This document shows, piece after piece, positions 44,852 to 54,188 of a stretch of 64,000 nt of DNA (position 1 is the first letter of the stretch; each line of letters starts with the position of its first letter). This DNA comes from Rhodobacterales bacterium 56_14_T64. Its GTDB lineage: Bacteria; Pseudomonadota; Alphaproteobacteria; Rhodobacterales; Rhodobacteraceae. The stretch is from the NCBI GenBank assembly GCA_002162795.1, contig MAAY01000042.1, forward strand, positions 17,486 through 81,485. The letters run 5' to 3'. The notes below the pieces were generated by a model. That model was not told where the DNA came from and made no database searches. It saw only the letters and a list, made by a program, of their open reading frames with translations. Both the position numbers and the translations under genes were made by a program.

Positions 44852-45167
44852 AGCCTGCTGTTACCGGAAATGAGTGCCTGCGGCACACTGGTTAATTTTG
44901 GCCAGTATTGGCCGCGTTGTTGTGAGCCGATTGAGCGTTTTGTTTGGGGCCGACTTTGAGGCGCTTCTGAGTCACCAGAGCAGCAAGCTCCGGAGCCCTC
45001 ATCACTTTCATCTTGTCTGACAGAGTACCGACACGCCACCAAGGACAATAGCGGTTTCCACCTTTGGTGGAGCCTCCGCGATTCTCCTTGGCTCTGTGCC
45101 GTCACCCTGTCCGCCACTCCTTAAGCGATGAGGGCTCCAGAGCAGCAGCACGATTTTGGTTATGGGG
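44852..45167. other. Gene-free gap holding a 155-bp imperfect long palindrome
   Basis: 316 bp between convergent genes. From 44988 to 45142 the two halves can be aligned as inverted copies: outer arms CTCcGGAGCCCTCATC (44988-45003) and its complement (45127-45142) match in 15 of 16 positions, and inner blocks GACAG, CCAAGGA.AAT.GCGG and CCACC also pair, with no gaps over ~70 bp. The direct repeat CCAGAGCAGCA occurs at 44975 and 45137. It can fold into one long stem-loop or be two diverged inverted repeat copies. Nothing else seen; the reading frames in it look like the by-product of the repeat. Confidence 0.55.
44988..45142. repeat. Long imperfect inverted repeat
   Basis: Arms of about 75 bp, roughly 70% identical by eye, centred near 45064. 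It has no transposase, and inverted ends of 16 bp, which fits a small non-autonomous element or a structured RNA. Confidence 0.55.
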
Positions 45168-46043
45168 TTAGCGGGTTGGGATTGGGGTGTCGCCGCGGTA
45201 ATCGTAGAAACCGCGCTGGGTTTTGCGACCAAGCCAGCCGGCCTCGACGTATTTCGTTAGCAGCGGGCAGGGGCGGTACTTGGTGTCGGCCAGCCCATCG
45301 TGCAGCACGTTCATGATCGCCAGGCAGGTGTCCAGACCAATGAAATCGGCAAGCTCCAGTGGCCCCATTGGGTGGTTGGCGCCCAGTTTCAGCGACAGAT
45401 CAATCGATTGCACTGAGCCGACGCCCTCGTAGAGGGTATAGACCGCCTCGTTGATCATCGGCATCAGGATACGGTTGACGATGAAAGCGGGAAAATCCTC
45501 GGCGCTGGCGGCGGTTTTGCCCAGCCGCTCGACCACATCATGGCAGGCTGCGTAGGTTTCTTTGTCCGTGGCAATGCCGCGAATCAGTTCGACCAGTTGC
45601 ATCACCGGCACCGGGTTCATGAAGTGAAAGCCCATGAAGCGTTCGGGGCGATCTGTGCGCGAGGCCAGCCGGGTGATAGAGATCGACGAGGTGTTTGAGG
45701 TCAAAATCGTATGCGGCAACAGGTGCGGCAACAAGGCGTCAAAGATCGCTTGTTTCACTGCTTCCTTCTCTGTGGCCGCCTCGATCACCAGGTCAGTGGC
45801 GCCAATATCTGCCAGGGCGAGCGTTGGTGTTATCCGTGCCATCGCTGCAGCCATATCAGAGGCCGAGATCTTGTCGCGACTGACCTGGCGGGCTAGGTTT
45901 TTGTCAATCGCCGCAAGGGCATCGTCCAAGGCCTGTTGGCTCACGTCGTTCAGAACGACATCATAGCCTGCCAGAGCCATCACATGGGCGATGCCGTTGC
46001 CCATCTGTCCTGCTCCGACGATGCCGACTTTTTGAATGATCAT
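45168..46043 (-). CDS. 3-hydroxyacyl-CoA (3-hydroxybutyryl-CoA) dehydrogenase
   Basis: 291 residues, ATG 46043. Rossmann GAGQMGNGIAH (10-20) binds NAD(P); SNTSSISITRLASRTDRPERFMGFHFMNPVPVM holds the catalytic Ser and His, and ADFIGLDTCLAIMNVLHDGLADTKYRPCPLLTKYVEAGWLGRKTQRGFY is the dimer domain. The stand-alone form (no hydratase fusion) with this layout is 3-hydroxybutyryl-CoA dehydrogenase; it acts in fatty-acid or butyrate/poly-hydroxyalkanoate flux. It could also be PaaH/CaiB-type relatives. Confidence 0.88.
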   Translation of the reverse strand: MIIQKVGIVGAGQMGNGIAHVMALAGYDVVLNDVSQQALDDALAAIDKNLARQVSRDKISASDMAAAMARITPTLALADIGATDLVIEAATEKEAVKQAIFDALLPHLLPHTILTSNTSSISITRLASRTDRPERFMGFHFMNPVPVMQLVELIRGIATDKETYAACHDVVERLGKTAASAEDFPAFIVNRILMPMINEAVYTLYEGVGSVQSIDLSLKLGANHPMGPLELADFIGLDTCLAIMNVLHDGLADTKYRPCPLLTKYVEAGWLGRKTQRGFYDYRGDTPIPTR

Positions 46044-46199
46044 GTCCTCTGGCCTTTCGGGTTGCCTGCGGCGTGACCTTACCGATCTGGCCACTGCAGG
46101 TGCAAGTGTGATCGCGCCGTATTTAAGCGATTTTTAACATTAGTAATTTGGCAAGAGACTCAGGTCACAGTGGATCTTGGGTGAAAATTGGTGGGTGAT

Positions 46200-47033
46200 A
46201 TGAGCTATGAACTGACGGGCGCGTCAGCGCTATCGGACGAGCCATGCCGGTATGGCAAATCAAAATTACTGGTGCGAGGGCCACGCCGTGATCTAGACAC
46301 GCCTTATTTGGCGTTTATGGGCGGCACCGAGGTCTACGGGCGGTTTGTGCCACGCCCCTTTGTGGCGCGGCTTGAAGAGTCGCTGGAGCGGACCTGCGTC
46401 AATCTGGGCAGTGTTAACGCTGGCCTGGATAGTTTTGTGAATGATGAAGAGCTGAAATCCGTGGCGCGCGGCGCCGACATCACGGTGTTGCAGGTTTTGG
46501 GGGCACAGAACATCTCGAATCGGTTGTACCGGGTGCATCCACGTCGCAACGATCGGTTCCTGCAGGCCAGCGAGTCTTTAAACGAACTGTATGATGATGT
46601 GGACTTTACCGAATACCATTTCAATAAGCATCTACTGACTGGGTTGGAAAGCTGTTCTCCCGAGCGCTTTGCATTGGTGCGCGCTGAGTTGGAGACCGCC
46701 TGGGTAGCGCGGATGCGCAAGTTGATTGAAGAGTTGGACGGGCAGGTTGTGCTGCTTTGGCTGCGCTACGATCTGGATAAAGGCGCCAACAGCTCGTTGT
46801 TGGATCAGGAACCAACTCTGGTCGAGAGCGGGATGATTGACGCCTTGAGATCGCAGGTGATGGGGGTGATTGAAGTGCCGGTGCAAACTGCGGGCGGCGC
46901 TGATGACATTGATGGAATGGTTCTGGGCCAGATGGATCTGCCAACGGCGAACCACATGATTGGCCCGCTGGAGCATATGCGCATCGCCAATGCCGCCGCA
47001 GAGGGAATTCGCCAGGCTCTGGCAGCTAGCTAA
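46200..47033 (+). CDS. DUF6473 family protein
   Basis: 277 residues from ATG 46200 (MSYELTGASALSDEPCRYGKS). LLVRGPRRDLDTPYLAFMGGTEVYGRF, CVNLGSVNAGLDSFV and VTVLQVLGAQNISNRLYRVHPRRNDRFLQAS are the DUF6473 pattern I know from roseobacter genomes. No signal or membrane segment. The GGTEVYGRF glycine motif and later DxS-like blocks resemble SGNH or phosphotransfer folds only loosely, so I give no function. Followed by a strong bidirectional terminator. Confidence 0.75.
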   Translation: MSYELTGASALSDEPCRYGKSKLLVRGPRRDLDTPYLAFMGGTEVYGRFVPRPFVARLEESLERTCVNLGSVNAGLDSFVNDEELKSVARGADITVLQVLGAQNISNRLYRVHPRRNDRFLQASESLNELYDDVDFTEYHFNKHLLTGLESCSPERFALVRAELETAWVARMRKLIEELDGQVVLLWLRYDLDKGANSSLLDQEPTLVESGMIDALRSQVMGVIEVPVQTAGGADDIDGMVLGQMDLPTANHMIGPLEHMRIANAAAEGIRQALAAS

Positions 47034-47056
47034 CAACATCGTGTCCCTCAAAAACA

Positions 47057-47085
47057 AAAGGCCCGCTGGTGATCAGCGGGCCTTT
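47057..47085. terminator. Bidirectional terminator between DUF6473 gene and etfA
   Basis: AAAGGCCCGCTG / CAGCGGGCCTTT, perfect 12-bp stem, five-base loop. A run before, T run after. Confidence 0.9.
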
Positions 47086-47099
47086 GTCTATTTGTGTAG

Positions 47100-47119
47100 G
47101 GTGCGTGCTTGCACGCACC
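47100..47119. repeat. Dispersed palindrome, copy 2
   Basis: GGTGCGTGCTTGCACGCACC preceded by TGTAG. With copy 1 (14683-14702 plus CTACA, read on the minus strand) it shares 24 of 25 bases, only the loop differing. Sits between the terminator and the etfA stop. Confidence 0.65.
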
Positions 47120-47128
47120 GCGCGGGGG

Positions 47129-48058
47129 TTAGCCCAGTTTTTCGGTCAGCTCTGGCACCGCCTGGAACAGGTCAGCCACCAGACCAAAATCAGCAACCTG
47201 GAAGATGGGTGCTTCTTCGTCTTTGTTGATGGCGACGATGATCTTACTGTCTTTCATGCCAGCCAAGTGCTGGATCGCACCCGAGATGCCAACGGCGACA
47301 TACAGATCCGGGGCAACAACCTTGCCGGTCTGACCAACCTGCCAATCGTTCGGAGCATAGCCCGAATCAACCGCAGCACGCGAGGCACCCACAGCTGCGC
47401 CCAGCTTGTCAGCCAAAGCTTCGATTAGTTTAAAGTCTTCTTCGGAGCCAACACCACGGCCACCGGACACAACCACACCAGCCGAAGTCAGCTCGGGGCG
47501 GTCAGATGCGGCAACCTTGTCTTCAACCCATTCGGACAGGCCAGGGTCTGCAGCAACGCTGATGGTTCCAACCGAGGCCGAACCGCCGTCTGCAGCTGCG
47601 TCAAAGGTTGAGGTGCGGAAGGAAACGACTTTCTTGGCATCGTTTGACCTGACGGTTTGAATGGCGTTACCAGCATAAATCGGACGCTCAAATGTGTTGC
47701 CATCAACAACGCCAGAGACGTCAGAGATCACCATCACATCCAGCAGCGCAGCAACGCGCGGCAGGACGTTTTTCGCGTCTGTCGTAGCCGGAGCAACGAT
47801 GTGCTCATAATCGCCAGCCAGGCTAGCGATCAATGCAGCGGTGGGCTCCGCAAGGCGATGACCCAGGGATGCGTCTTCGGCAACCAGAACGCGCGCAACG
47901 CCCGCGATCTTGGCGGCTTCATCACCAGCAGCGGCAGCAGAAGCACCGGCGCACAGAACAGTGATTTCGCCCAGAGAGGCAGATGCGGTGACCGCTTTGG
48001 CAGTGGCATCCAGCGCCAGCGCGCCGTCGGTTACTTCAGCAAGGAGAAGAACAGCCAT
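47129..48058 (-). CDS. etfA: Electron transfer flavoprotein, alpha subunit
   Basis: 309 residues. N-terminal domain [21 protein letters not shown]; the FAD-binding domain is [73 protein letters not shown]. Carries electrons from acyl-CoA dehydrogenases, including Mcd, to ETF-ubiquinone oxidoreductase. Start overlaps the etfB stop by 1 bp. Confidence 0.97.
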   Translation of the reverse strand: MAVLLLAEVTDGALALDATAKAVTASASLGEITVLCAGASAAAAGDEAAKIAGVARVLVAEDASLGHRLAEPTAALIASLAGDYEHIVAPATTDAKNVLPRVAALLDVMVISDVSGVVDGNTFERPIYAGNAIQTVRSNDAKKVVSFRTSTFDAAADGGSASVGTISVAADPGLSEWVEDKVAASDRPELTSAGVVVSGGRGVGSEEDFKLIEALADKLGAAVGASRAAVDSGYAPNDWQVGQTGKVVAPDLYVAVGISGAIQHLAGMKDSKIIVAINKDEEAPIFQVADFGLVADLFQAVPELTEKLG

Positions 48059-48816
48059 TATACAGCCCCCGCTTCTTTGAGTTTCTCGATCAGCTCGTCC
48101 ACTGACTTCACCATAATACCAGCAGCGCGGGTATCGGGTTCAATGGTCGAGATAATTTCCAGCCGCGGGGTGACATCGACGCCGTAATCTTCGGCGGTTT
48201 TGGCATCCATCGGCTTCTTCTTGGCCTTCATGATGTTTGGAAGGCTTGCATAACGGGGTTCGTTCAAGCGCAGGTCAACAGTAACGATGGCAGGCATCGC
48301 AACTTTGATGGTCTGCAATCCGCCGTCCACTTCGCGGGTCACAACAGCGCTGTCGCCGTCGATGTCCAGCTCGGAAGCAAAGGTACCTTGCGACCAGCCC
48401 AGCAGAGCCGAAAGCATCTGACCGGTGGCGTTCATGTCGTTGTCGATCGCCTGTTTGCCGGCCAGAACCAGACCGGGCTGCTCTTCCTCGACGATTTTTG
48501 CAAGGATCTTGGCAACGGCCAGTGGCTCGATGTCAGTCTGCACGTCATCGGCAGCGACAACCAGGATGGCACGATCCGCGCCCATGGCCAGGGCCGTGCG
48601 CAGGGTTTCCTGGGCTTGCTTGACGCCGATCGAGACCGCAATGATCTCGTCTGCCTTGCCGGCCTCTTTCAGTCGGATCGCCTCTTCGACGGCGATCTCG
48701 TCAAAGGGGTTCATCGACATTTTGACGTTGGCGAGATCAACTCCGCTTCCGTCCGCTTTGACACGAACCTTCACGTTGTAGTCAATCACGCGTTTGACAG
48801 GCACAAGTACCTTCAT
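48058..48816 (-). CDS. etfB: Electron transfer flavoprotein, beta subunit
   Basis: 252 residues. [51 protein letters not shown] and the AMP-binding [28 protein letters not shown] are EtfB. ATG 48816 after AAGGAGATACG. First gene of the etfBA pair. TTTGCA repeats (48954 and 48968) lie upstream, of unknown meaning. Confidence 0.97.
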   Translation of the reverse strand: MKVLVPVKRVIDYNVKVRVKADGSGVDLANVKMSMNPFDEIAVEEAIRLKEAGKADEIIAVSIGVKQAQETLRTALAMGADRAILVVAADDVQTDIEPLAVAKILAKIVEEEQPGLVLAGKQAIDNDMNATGQMLSALLGWSQGTFASELDIDGDSAVVTREVDGGLQTIKVAMPAIVTVDLRLNEPRYASLPNIMKAKKKPMDAKTAEDYGVDVTPRLEIISTIEPDTRAAGIMVKSVDELIEKLKEAGAV

Positions 48817-49020
48817 TTTGCGTATCTCCTTAACAAACGACGAGCCGCTTGGGCGACTCCTCTCTATGCTCTCGGTGCGTTGATACCGATTGGCTAGCGG
48901 CTGCAACAGGGCAAAATCGTCACGTTAGCGCACACCGACGTCGCGTTTGTTCATTTGCAGGAGTATCTTTGCAAGAATGTTTCGTAGGGGAAATTATCGG
49001 TTCGCCAAGGTAAAGGATTC

Positions 49021-49050
49021 GGCTGCCTGTAGGGCAGCCGGGGGGTTTTA
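49021..49050 (-). terminator. Hairpin downstream of pduO
   Basis: GGCTGCC / GGCAGCC stem, five-base loop, 58 bp beyond the minus-strand stop at 49108. The T run is on the plus side, so it may be an RNA structure, not a real terminator. Confidence 0.35.
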
Positions 49051-49107
49051 GGGGCGATTTTGGCTAGGTGATTCGTTTTCGCCTGGCAGTTGTGTGTCAG
49101 CCGTGGT

Positions 49108-49680
49108 TCAGCGATTGGCGCCAGGAACCCAGAGCACATCGTCAGTGCCATTGTTATTTGCGACACGGGCCGCAACAAAGAACCAGTCTGACAGGCGGTT
49201 CAGATATTTGACGGCCGCGGGATTGACCTGTTCGCTGCTGGCCAGATCTGTGGCCAAGCGCTCGGCACGTCGCGCCACGGTTCGACAGACGTGCAGATGT
49301 GCCGACAAGGCTGATCCGCCTGGCAGCACAAAGCTGCGCAGCGGCGTCAGATTCTTGTTCATCACATCAATCTCTGCTTCCAGCCGGTCCACTTGCGACG
49401 GAACCATGCGTAGCGGCGGGTATTCCGCTTTGGCATCCTGTTCCATTTCCGGGCGACACAGATCGGCACCAAGATCGAACAAGTCGTTTTGAATGCGGGC
49501 CAGCGCGTCATCCATCTCGGCGTCAGCCACCTGACGGGCAACACCGACAAAGGCGTTCAACTCGTCCGAAGTGCCATAGGCGTTGACCCGCGCGGCGTGT
49601 TTGACGACGCGATCACCATTGCCAAGTGCGGTGTCGCCCTTGTCGCCGGTGCGGGTGTAGATCTTGTTGAGAACCACCAT
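49108..49680 (-). CDS. pduO: Cob(I)alamin adenosyltransferase, PduO type
   Basis: 190 residues from ATG 49680 (MVVLNKIYTRTGDKGDTALGNGDRV). The ATP-loop TRTGDKGDT, DELNAFVGVARQVAD, LGADLCRP, FVLPGGSALSAHLHVCRTVARRAER and YLNRLSDWFFVAARVAN define PduO-type adenosyltransferase. It makes adenosylcobalamin, the cofactor for methylmalonyl-CoA and ethylmalonyl-CoA mutases of the pathway to which Mcd belongs. One base after the small membrane gene. Confidence 0.95.
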   Translation of the reverse strand: MVVLNKIYTRTGDKGDTALGNGDRVVKHAARVNAYGTSDELNAFVGVARQVADAEMDDALARIQNDLFDLGADLCRPEMEQDAKAEYPPLRMVPSQVDRLEAEIDVMNKNLTPLRSFVLPGGSALSAHLHVCRTVARRAERLATDLASSEQVNPAAVKYLNRLSDWFFVAARVANNNGTDDVLWVPGANR

Positions 49681-49681
49681 G

Positions 49682-49888
49682 TTACTGGCCTCCTTGGCTC
49701 CGTAAATAGACATAGGCAACGATCAACAGCACGGCAATGAACTGGAACAAAAGCCGCAGTCGCATCATCTTGTTGCCGTGTTTATGGTTGAATTCACCGC
49801 CCTTGCCGTAGCCCGCGATGCCGATCACCAGCACGACAACCACGGCGGCCATTGCCGCAACAACCAAATAGAAGAGTGAATCAGCCAT
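49682..49888 (-). CDS. Twin-transmembrane small protein
   Basis: 68 residues: two hydrophobic helices (FYLVVAAMAAVVVVLVIGIAGYG and LLFQFIAVLLIVAYVYL) with a basic, histidine-containing turn (FNHKHGNKMMRLR). The layout resembles HIG1-type small membrane proteins. It ends one base before pduO, so they are co-translated. No known function; the same pairing occurs in related genomes as I recall it. Confidence 0.75.
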   Translation of the reverse strand: MADSLFYLVVAAMAAVVVVLVIGIAGYGKGGEFNHKHGNKMMRLRLLFQFIAVLLIVAYVYLRSQGGQ

Positions 49889-49959
49889 TACGCCCTCGCA
49901 GCATGTGAATTAGTCAACCTTGGTCTAGCGCGCGTTCCGAGGGAAAGCGACCGCGATTT

Positions 49960-50790
49960 TCAGCGCAGCTTGGCCAGGATGCGATCCGTGGCTCGGGTGG
50001 TGAGGATACGCTTTAGAAAACCACCGATATGGGTTGGGGTTGTGACGTAATACCGCGGGCGGGGGCGGCGTGCTTCGCAGGCATGGATCAGCTTGGCTGT
50101 CACGGCTGAGGCTGGGAGTTCAAAGGTATCCGGCCCGTCGCTGTGATACAGCCGCTTTAACAGGCTGCTTTCATACAGCTCGCTCATGGCTGAGTTTTTC
50201 CAGTCAACAAACCGTTCAAAATGCGGGATCGAGTTCTCGCGAATTTTGGAGGTGACCGGGCCAGGTTCGATCAAGACCACATGAATGCCCGAGTCGTGCA
50301 ATTCGATTCGCATCGTATCGGCCAGACCTTCGATTGCGTATTTGGTTGCGACATAGGCCCCGCGCCAGGGGAAGGCGACTAGCCCCAAGATTGACGAGTT
50401 CTGCACGATGCGCCCGTGCCCTTGGGCCCGCATCACCGGAATTACTTGCCGTGTGAGTTCATGCCAGCCAAAGAAATTTGTTTCAAAAATCGCCCTTAGC
50501 GCATCGGTTGGCAGATCTTCGACCGCCCCAGGCAGCCCGTGCGCTCCATTGTTGAACAGCACATCAAGAGTGCCGCCAGTCGCTGTGAGAACATGTTGCA
50601 GGCCGGCAGTGATGGTTTCTGGCTTGGTGTAATCGATTAGCGGGCTTTCAAAGCCCTCGGCGCGCATACGGTCACAGTCGCGTTGTTGGCGGCACGAGGC
50701 AAATACTGTCCAGTCGCGATCACGCATACCGCGCGCGGCGTCCAGGCCAATCCCCGAGGAACAGCCCGTAATCAGAATGGTTTTTTGCAT
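49960..50790 (-). CDS. Short-chain dehydrogenase/reductase
   Basis: 276 residues. TGCSSGIG (8-15) binds the nucleotide, NNGAHG is the NAG-like block, and S/Y-x3-K is in NSSILGLVAFPWRGAYVATKYAIEG. The C-terminus (TARAT, RYYVTTPTHIGGFLKRILTTRATDRIL) is like SDR family members that act on lipids or retinol-type substrates. No neighbouring genes fix the substrate. Confidence 0.87.
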   Translation of the reverse strand: MQKTILITGCSSGIGLDAARGMRDRDWTVFASCRQQRDCDRMRAEGFESPLIDYTKPETITAGLQHVLTATGGTLDVLFNNGAHGLPGAVEDLPTDALRAIFETNFFGWHELTRQVIPVMRAQGHGRIVQNSSILGLVAFPWRGAYVATKYAIEGLADTMRIELHDSGIHVVLIEPGPVTSKIRENSIPHFERFVDWKNSAMSELYESSLLKRLYHSDGPDTFELPASAVTAKLIHACEARRPRPRYYVTTPTHIGGFLKRILTTRATDRILAKLR

Positions 50791-50834
50791 CTATGCCTCT
50801 TTGCCCAATGTCACCAAGGGTCGCCCCGTTTTGT

Positions 50835-51491
50835 TTATGGGCGCTTCTTGCTGATCAGGGAAGCAGCAATCCAGCCGGTCTGGTCACCTTCGATCACGCG
50901 CAGGTGTAACCATCCGGTGCCGCTGTCCTCTAAAACTTCGACGGCGGTGTCATGACTCAATTTGGTCACGACGGGATAGATGGTGCTTGGGCCGCCACGC
51001 ATATTGACGCGGCTGGCGGTGACATGGCGCAGATCTAGGTCGGGCACAGTGGGGAGCACTGGCTGGACGTCAGTGACTGGAATTTTCTCGGGCTCGGTCA
51101 AAGATCCCAACCCGCCGGATAATGACGCCATTTGGATCTGGGGTTCATTTGACGCAGGTGTGCCCACTCGCACTCCGAATTCAAACGAGTCACCAACGGC
51201 GGTGATTTGCGCCAGGGCCACCTCGGATCGCAGCTCGGGATCTGCGATTGGCCGATCGGGCAAGGAAGCTGTTATCTTGTTGTTGCGCGGCAGCAAAACT
51301 GGTTGTTGCACGGGTTGGAGTAGTGGCTTTGGAACCAGAGAGGCCGCTGTCACGCTAGGCTCGGCGATGGGTTTTGCCTTGGCGACAGCAACGGGATCAG
51401 GCCGTTGCGGGGGCACAAAACCTGACCCGCCGCTCAGCTCGTAGAACGACCATCCCATAAAAAAGAAAGATACCAACACAAAGCGTGACAT
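50835..51491 (-). CDS. Periplasmic SH3-domain protein
   Basis: 218 residues. Starts with a hydrophobic N-terminus (MSRFVLVSFFFMGWSFYEL), then a long Pro-rich low-complexity linker (PKPLLQPVQQPVLLPR) and a C-terminal bacterial SH3 (VTASRVNMRGGPSTIYPVVTKLSHDTAVEVLEDSGTGWLHLRV, GWIAASLI). Such proteins bind cell-wall peptides. Divergent from parC. Confidence 0.83.
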   Translation of the reverse strand: MSRFVLVSFFFMGWSFYELSGGSGFVPPQRPDPVAVAKAKPIAEPSVTAASLVPKPLLQPVQQPVLLPRNNKITASLPDRPIADPELRSEVALAQITAVGDSFEFGVRVGTPASNEPQIQMASLSGGLGSLTEPEKIPVTDVQPVLPTVPDLDLRHVTASRVNMRGGPSTIYPVVTKLSHDTAVEVLEDSGTGWLHLRVIEGDQTGWIAASLISKKRP

Positions 51492-51717
51492 GGTGCTAAC
51501 TCCCCCCCCGGAAATTGCGGATGTGAAAAAATACAAAATGAAACCCGGAGGCAGATTACCGGTGGCATAGATGGTAGCGCGGTTCTCTTACAGGGGAACA
51601 GGGGAGAGTCGACTGAATTCTCCCCCGAGTGTTGCCTTGGGGGCAATCGTGGTCCGCATCAAAGGATTTTACCCGCAGCCGCTTTACCAACATCGGTCAG
51701 GCAAGTATCACCAATCC

Positions 51718-54066
51718 ATGACAGATTTGGTAGACCACACCGACTTGCCCTCTTCTCCTGACGGAGGTGAGATCCTTGAACCGCTGCGCCGCGCAATCGG
51801 CGAGCGCTATCTGACATATGCGCTGAGCACCATTATGCACCGGGCTTTGCCGGATGCGCGTGATGGTCTGAAGCCGGTGCATCGGCGAATCCTGTATGCG
51901 ATGAGTCGGCTGCGGCTGACATCTACCGGTGGGTTCCTGAAATCGGCCAAGATCTCGGGCGATACCATGGGGGATTTCCACCCTCACGGCGACGCCGCGA
52001 TCTATGACGCGATGGCGCGCCTGGCGCAGGATTTTAACGTCCGCTACCCGCTGGTTGATGGCCAGGGTAACTTTGGCAACATCGACGGAGATAACCCGGC
52101 TGCCTCGCGTTATACAGAAGCACGGATGACATTCATCGCCGAGGCGATGCTGCAGGGTTTGGCTGAGAACGCGGTGGATTTCCGCGACAACTATGATGGC
52201 CGCCTGACCGAACCCGTGGTGCTGCCGGCCACCTTCCCTAATATTCTGGCCAATGGCTCTTCGGGTATTGCGGTGGGCATGGCGACCAATATCCCGCCGC
52301 ATAACATTGCCGAGCTGATCGACGCTTGTCTGCATCTGATCAAGACGCCGGATGCGCGTGATGACACCTTGCTGTCTTATGTGCCGGGGCCTGATTTCCC
52401 GACGGGCGGCATCATCGTCGAGCCGCCAGAGAATATCGCTCAGGCCTATCGCACGGGTCGTGGCTCGTTCCGCTTGAGGTGCAAGTACGAGGTTGAGGAT
52501 CTGGGGCGCGGCCAATGGCAGATCGTGGTCACCGAAATTCCCTATCAGGTGCCAAAATCCAGGCTGATCGAAAAGGTCGCCGAGCTGATCCAGACCAAGA
52601 AGGTCCCGATTCTGGGTGATATCCGCGACGAATCGGCCGAGGACATTCGGGTGGTGCTTGAGCCACGTTCCAAGAACGTCGACCCGGAAGTGTTGATGAA
52701 CATGATGTACCGCAACTCGGATTTCGAGGTGCGGTTCTCGCTAAACATGAACGTGTTGATCGACGGGGTCACGCCCAAGGTCTGCTCGATGAAAGAGGTG
52801 CTGCGCGCCTTTCTTGATCACCGCCGCGACGTGCTGCAACGACGATCAGCGTTCCGGATGGAAAAGATCGACCACCGGCTCGAGGTTCTGGCCGGCTTTA
52901 TCATCGCCTTCCTCAATCTTGACCGGGTGATTGAAATCATTCGCTACGATGACGACCCCAAAGCGGCGCTGATGCGTGAGGATTGGAGCCTTGATCACCC
53001 GCGTGCGCTGACTGAAGGCGAGTATGTTACGCCCGTCGCTGGACCCGGTGAGCTGACAGATGTTCAGGCCGAGGCGATTCTCAACATGCGGCTGCGTTCA
53101 TTGCGCCGTTTGGAAGAGGTGGAGCTGGTCCGCGAACGTGAAGCGCTGCGCGAAGAACGCGCTGGGCTGGTTGCTCTGCTGGCTTCTGAGAGCTTGCAGT
53201 GGGACAATATTGTTGGGCAGTTGAAAGAGACCAAGAAGCAGTTTGGCAAGAATTATGCCGGTGGTGCCCGGCGGACCCAGTTTGCCGAGGCTGGCGAGGT
53301 CGAAGAGGTGCCGCTAGAGGCAATGATTGACCGCGAGCCTATCACTGTGGTGTGCAGCCAAATGGGTTGGATCCGCGCGATGACAGGTCATATCGACCTG
53401 TCCCGTGAACTGAAATTTAAAGACGGCGATGGACCTCGGTTTGTATTCCATGCCGAGACAACCGACCGGCTGCTGGCCTTTGGCAGCAATGGCCGTTTCT
53501 ACACGATCAGCGCCGCCAACCTGCCCGGTGGGCGCGGTATGGGCGAACCTCTGCGGCTGATCGTGGACTTGCCCAACGAAGTCGAAATCGTCGACCTGTT
53601 CATTCACAACCCCGAGGGCAAACTGCTGGTGGCCTCGATGGCCGGTAACGGTTTTGTCTGTGCCGAAAGCGAGATTGTCGCCCAGACCCGCAGCGGTAAG
53701 CAGGTGCTGAACGTCAAAGGCGACGACCGCGCCAAGATCTGTGTGCCGGTGGTCGGTGACCACGTTGCGGTGGTGTCCGAGAACGGAAAGTTTCTGGTGT
53801 TCTCGGTCGAAGAGATGCCCGATCTGACACGGGGCAAGGGCGTGCGACTGCAGAAGTACAATATGGCGCGTGGCAAACAGGGCGCGCTGGAGTTGGACGG
53901 CGGGTTGAGCGATATTACCACGTTCAAATGGGACGATGGGTTGACCTGGGAAATGGGCGGCGGCAAGACCCGCCACGAACAGGATCTCAGCCAATGGCTG
54001 GGTAAACGTGCCGGCGTCGGCAAACGCCCGCCTTACGGATTCCCGCGTTCCTATAAATTCGACTGA
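51718..54066 (+). CDS. parC: DNA topoisomerase IV subunit A
   Basis: 782 residues from ATG 51718. Active tyrosine Y132 (AASRYTEARM), HGDAAIYDAMARLAQDFNVRYPLVDGQGNFGNIDGDNPAA block, and a C-terminal DNA-wrapping domain of reduced length. The missing GyrA-box and the length of 750-800 favour ParC over GyrA. In-frame TTG/GTG starts upstream are without family sequence. Terminator follows. Confidence 0.93.
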   Translation: MTDLVDHTDLPSSPDGGEILEPLRRAIGERYLTYALSTIMHRALPDARDGLKPVHRRILYAMSRLRLTSTGGFLKSAKISGDTMGDFHPHGDAAIYDAMARLAQDFNVRYPLVDGQGNFGNIDGDNPAASRYTEARMTFIAEAMLQGLAENAVDFRDNYDGRLTEPVVLPATFPNILANGSSGIAVGMATNIPPHNIAELIDACLHLIKTPDARDDTLLSYVPGPDFPTGGIIVEPPENIAQAYRTGRGSFRLRCKYEVEDLGRGQWQIVVTEIPYQVPKSRLIEKVAELIQTKKVPILGDIRDESAEDIRVVLEPRSKNVDPEVLMNMMYRNSDFEVRFSLNMNVLIDGVTPKVCSMKEVLRAFLDHRRDVLQRRSAFRMEKIDHRLEVLAGFIIAFLNLDRVIEIIRYDDDPKAALMREDWSLDHPRALTEGEYVTPVAGPGELTDVQAEAILNMRLRSLRRLEEVELVREREALREERAGLVALLASESLQWDNIVGQLKETKKQFGKNYAGGARRTQFAEAGEVEEVPLEAMIDREPITVVCSQMGWIRAMTGHIDLSRELKFKDGDGPRFVFHAETTDRLLAFGSNGRFYTISAANLPGGRGMGEPLRLIVDLPNEVEIVDLFIHNPEGKLLVASMAGNGFVCAESEIVAQTRSGKQVLNVKGDDRAKICVPVVGDHVAVVSENGKFLVFSVEEMPDLTRGKGVRLQKYNMARGKQGALELDGGLSDITTFKWDDGLTWEMGGGKTRHEQDLSQWLGKRAGVGKRPPYGFPRSYKFD

Positions 54067-54093
54067 AACGGGGGCTGCAACCTGTGACCCCGA

Positions 54094-54129
54094 CGCCACC
54101 CGCATCAGATGTGATGCGGGTGGCGCTTT
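54094..54129 (+). terminator. Rho-independent terminator of parC
   Basis: CGCCACCCGCATCA / TGATGCGGGTGGCG: perfect 14-bp stem with GATG loop and CTTTA tail, 28 bp after the stop. Confidence 0.85.
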
Positions 54130-54188
54130 ACCGAGGGTATACTAGCAGTCTATCTGGTCGGGACTTTTTCGAAAAAAGAGACCCGATT

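Noticed and set aside
44848..45117. 89-codon minus-strand frame in the gap after the acyltransferase
   Set aside because: It covers half of the long palindrome and has no family sequence or ribosome site.
48951..48985. TTTGCA direct repeats upstream of etfBA and similar TTGCA pieces upstream of mcd
   Set aside because: Shared short words could reflect a common regulator such as a RamB-type protein, but they are too short and irregular to support the claim.
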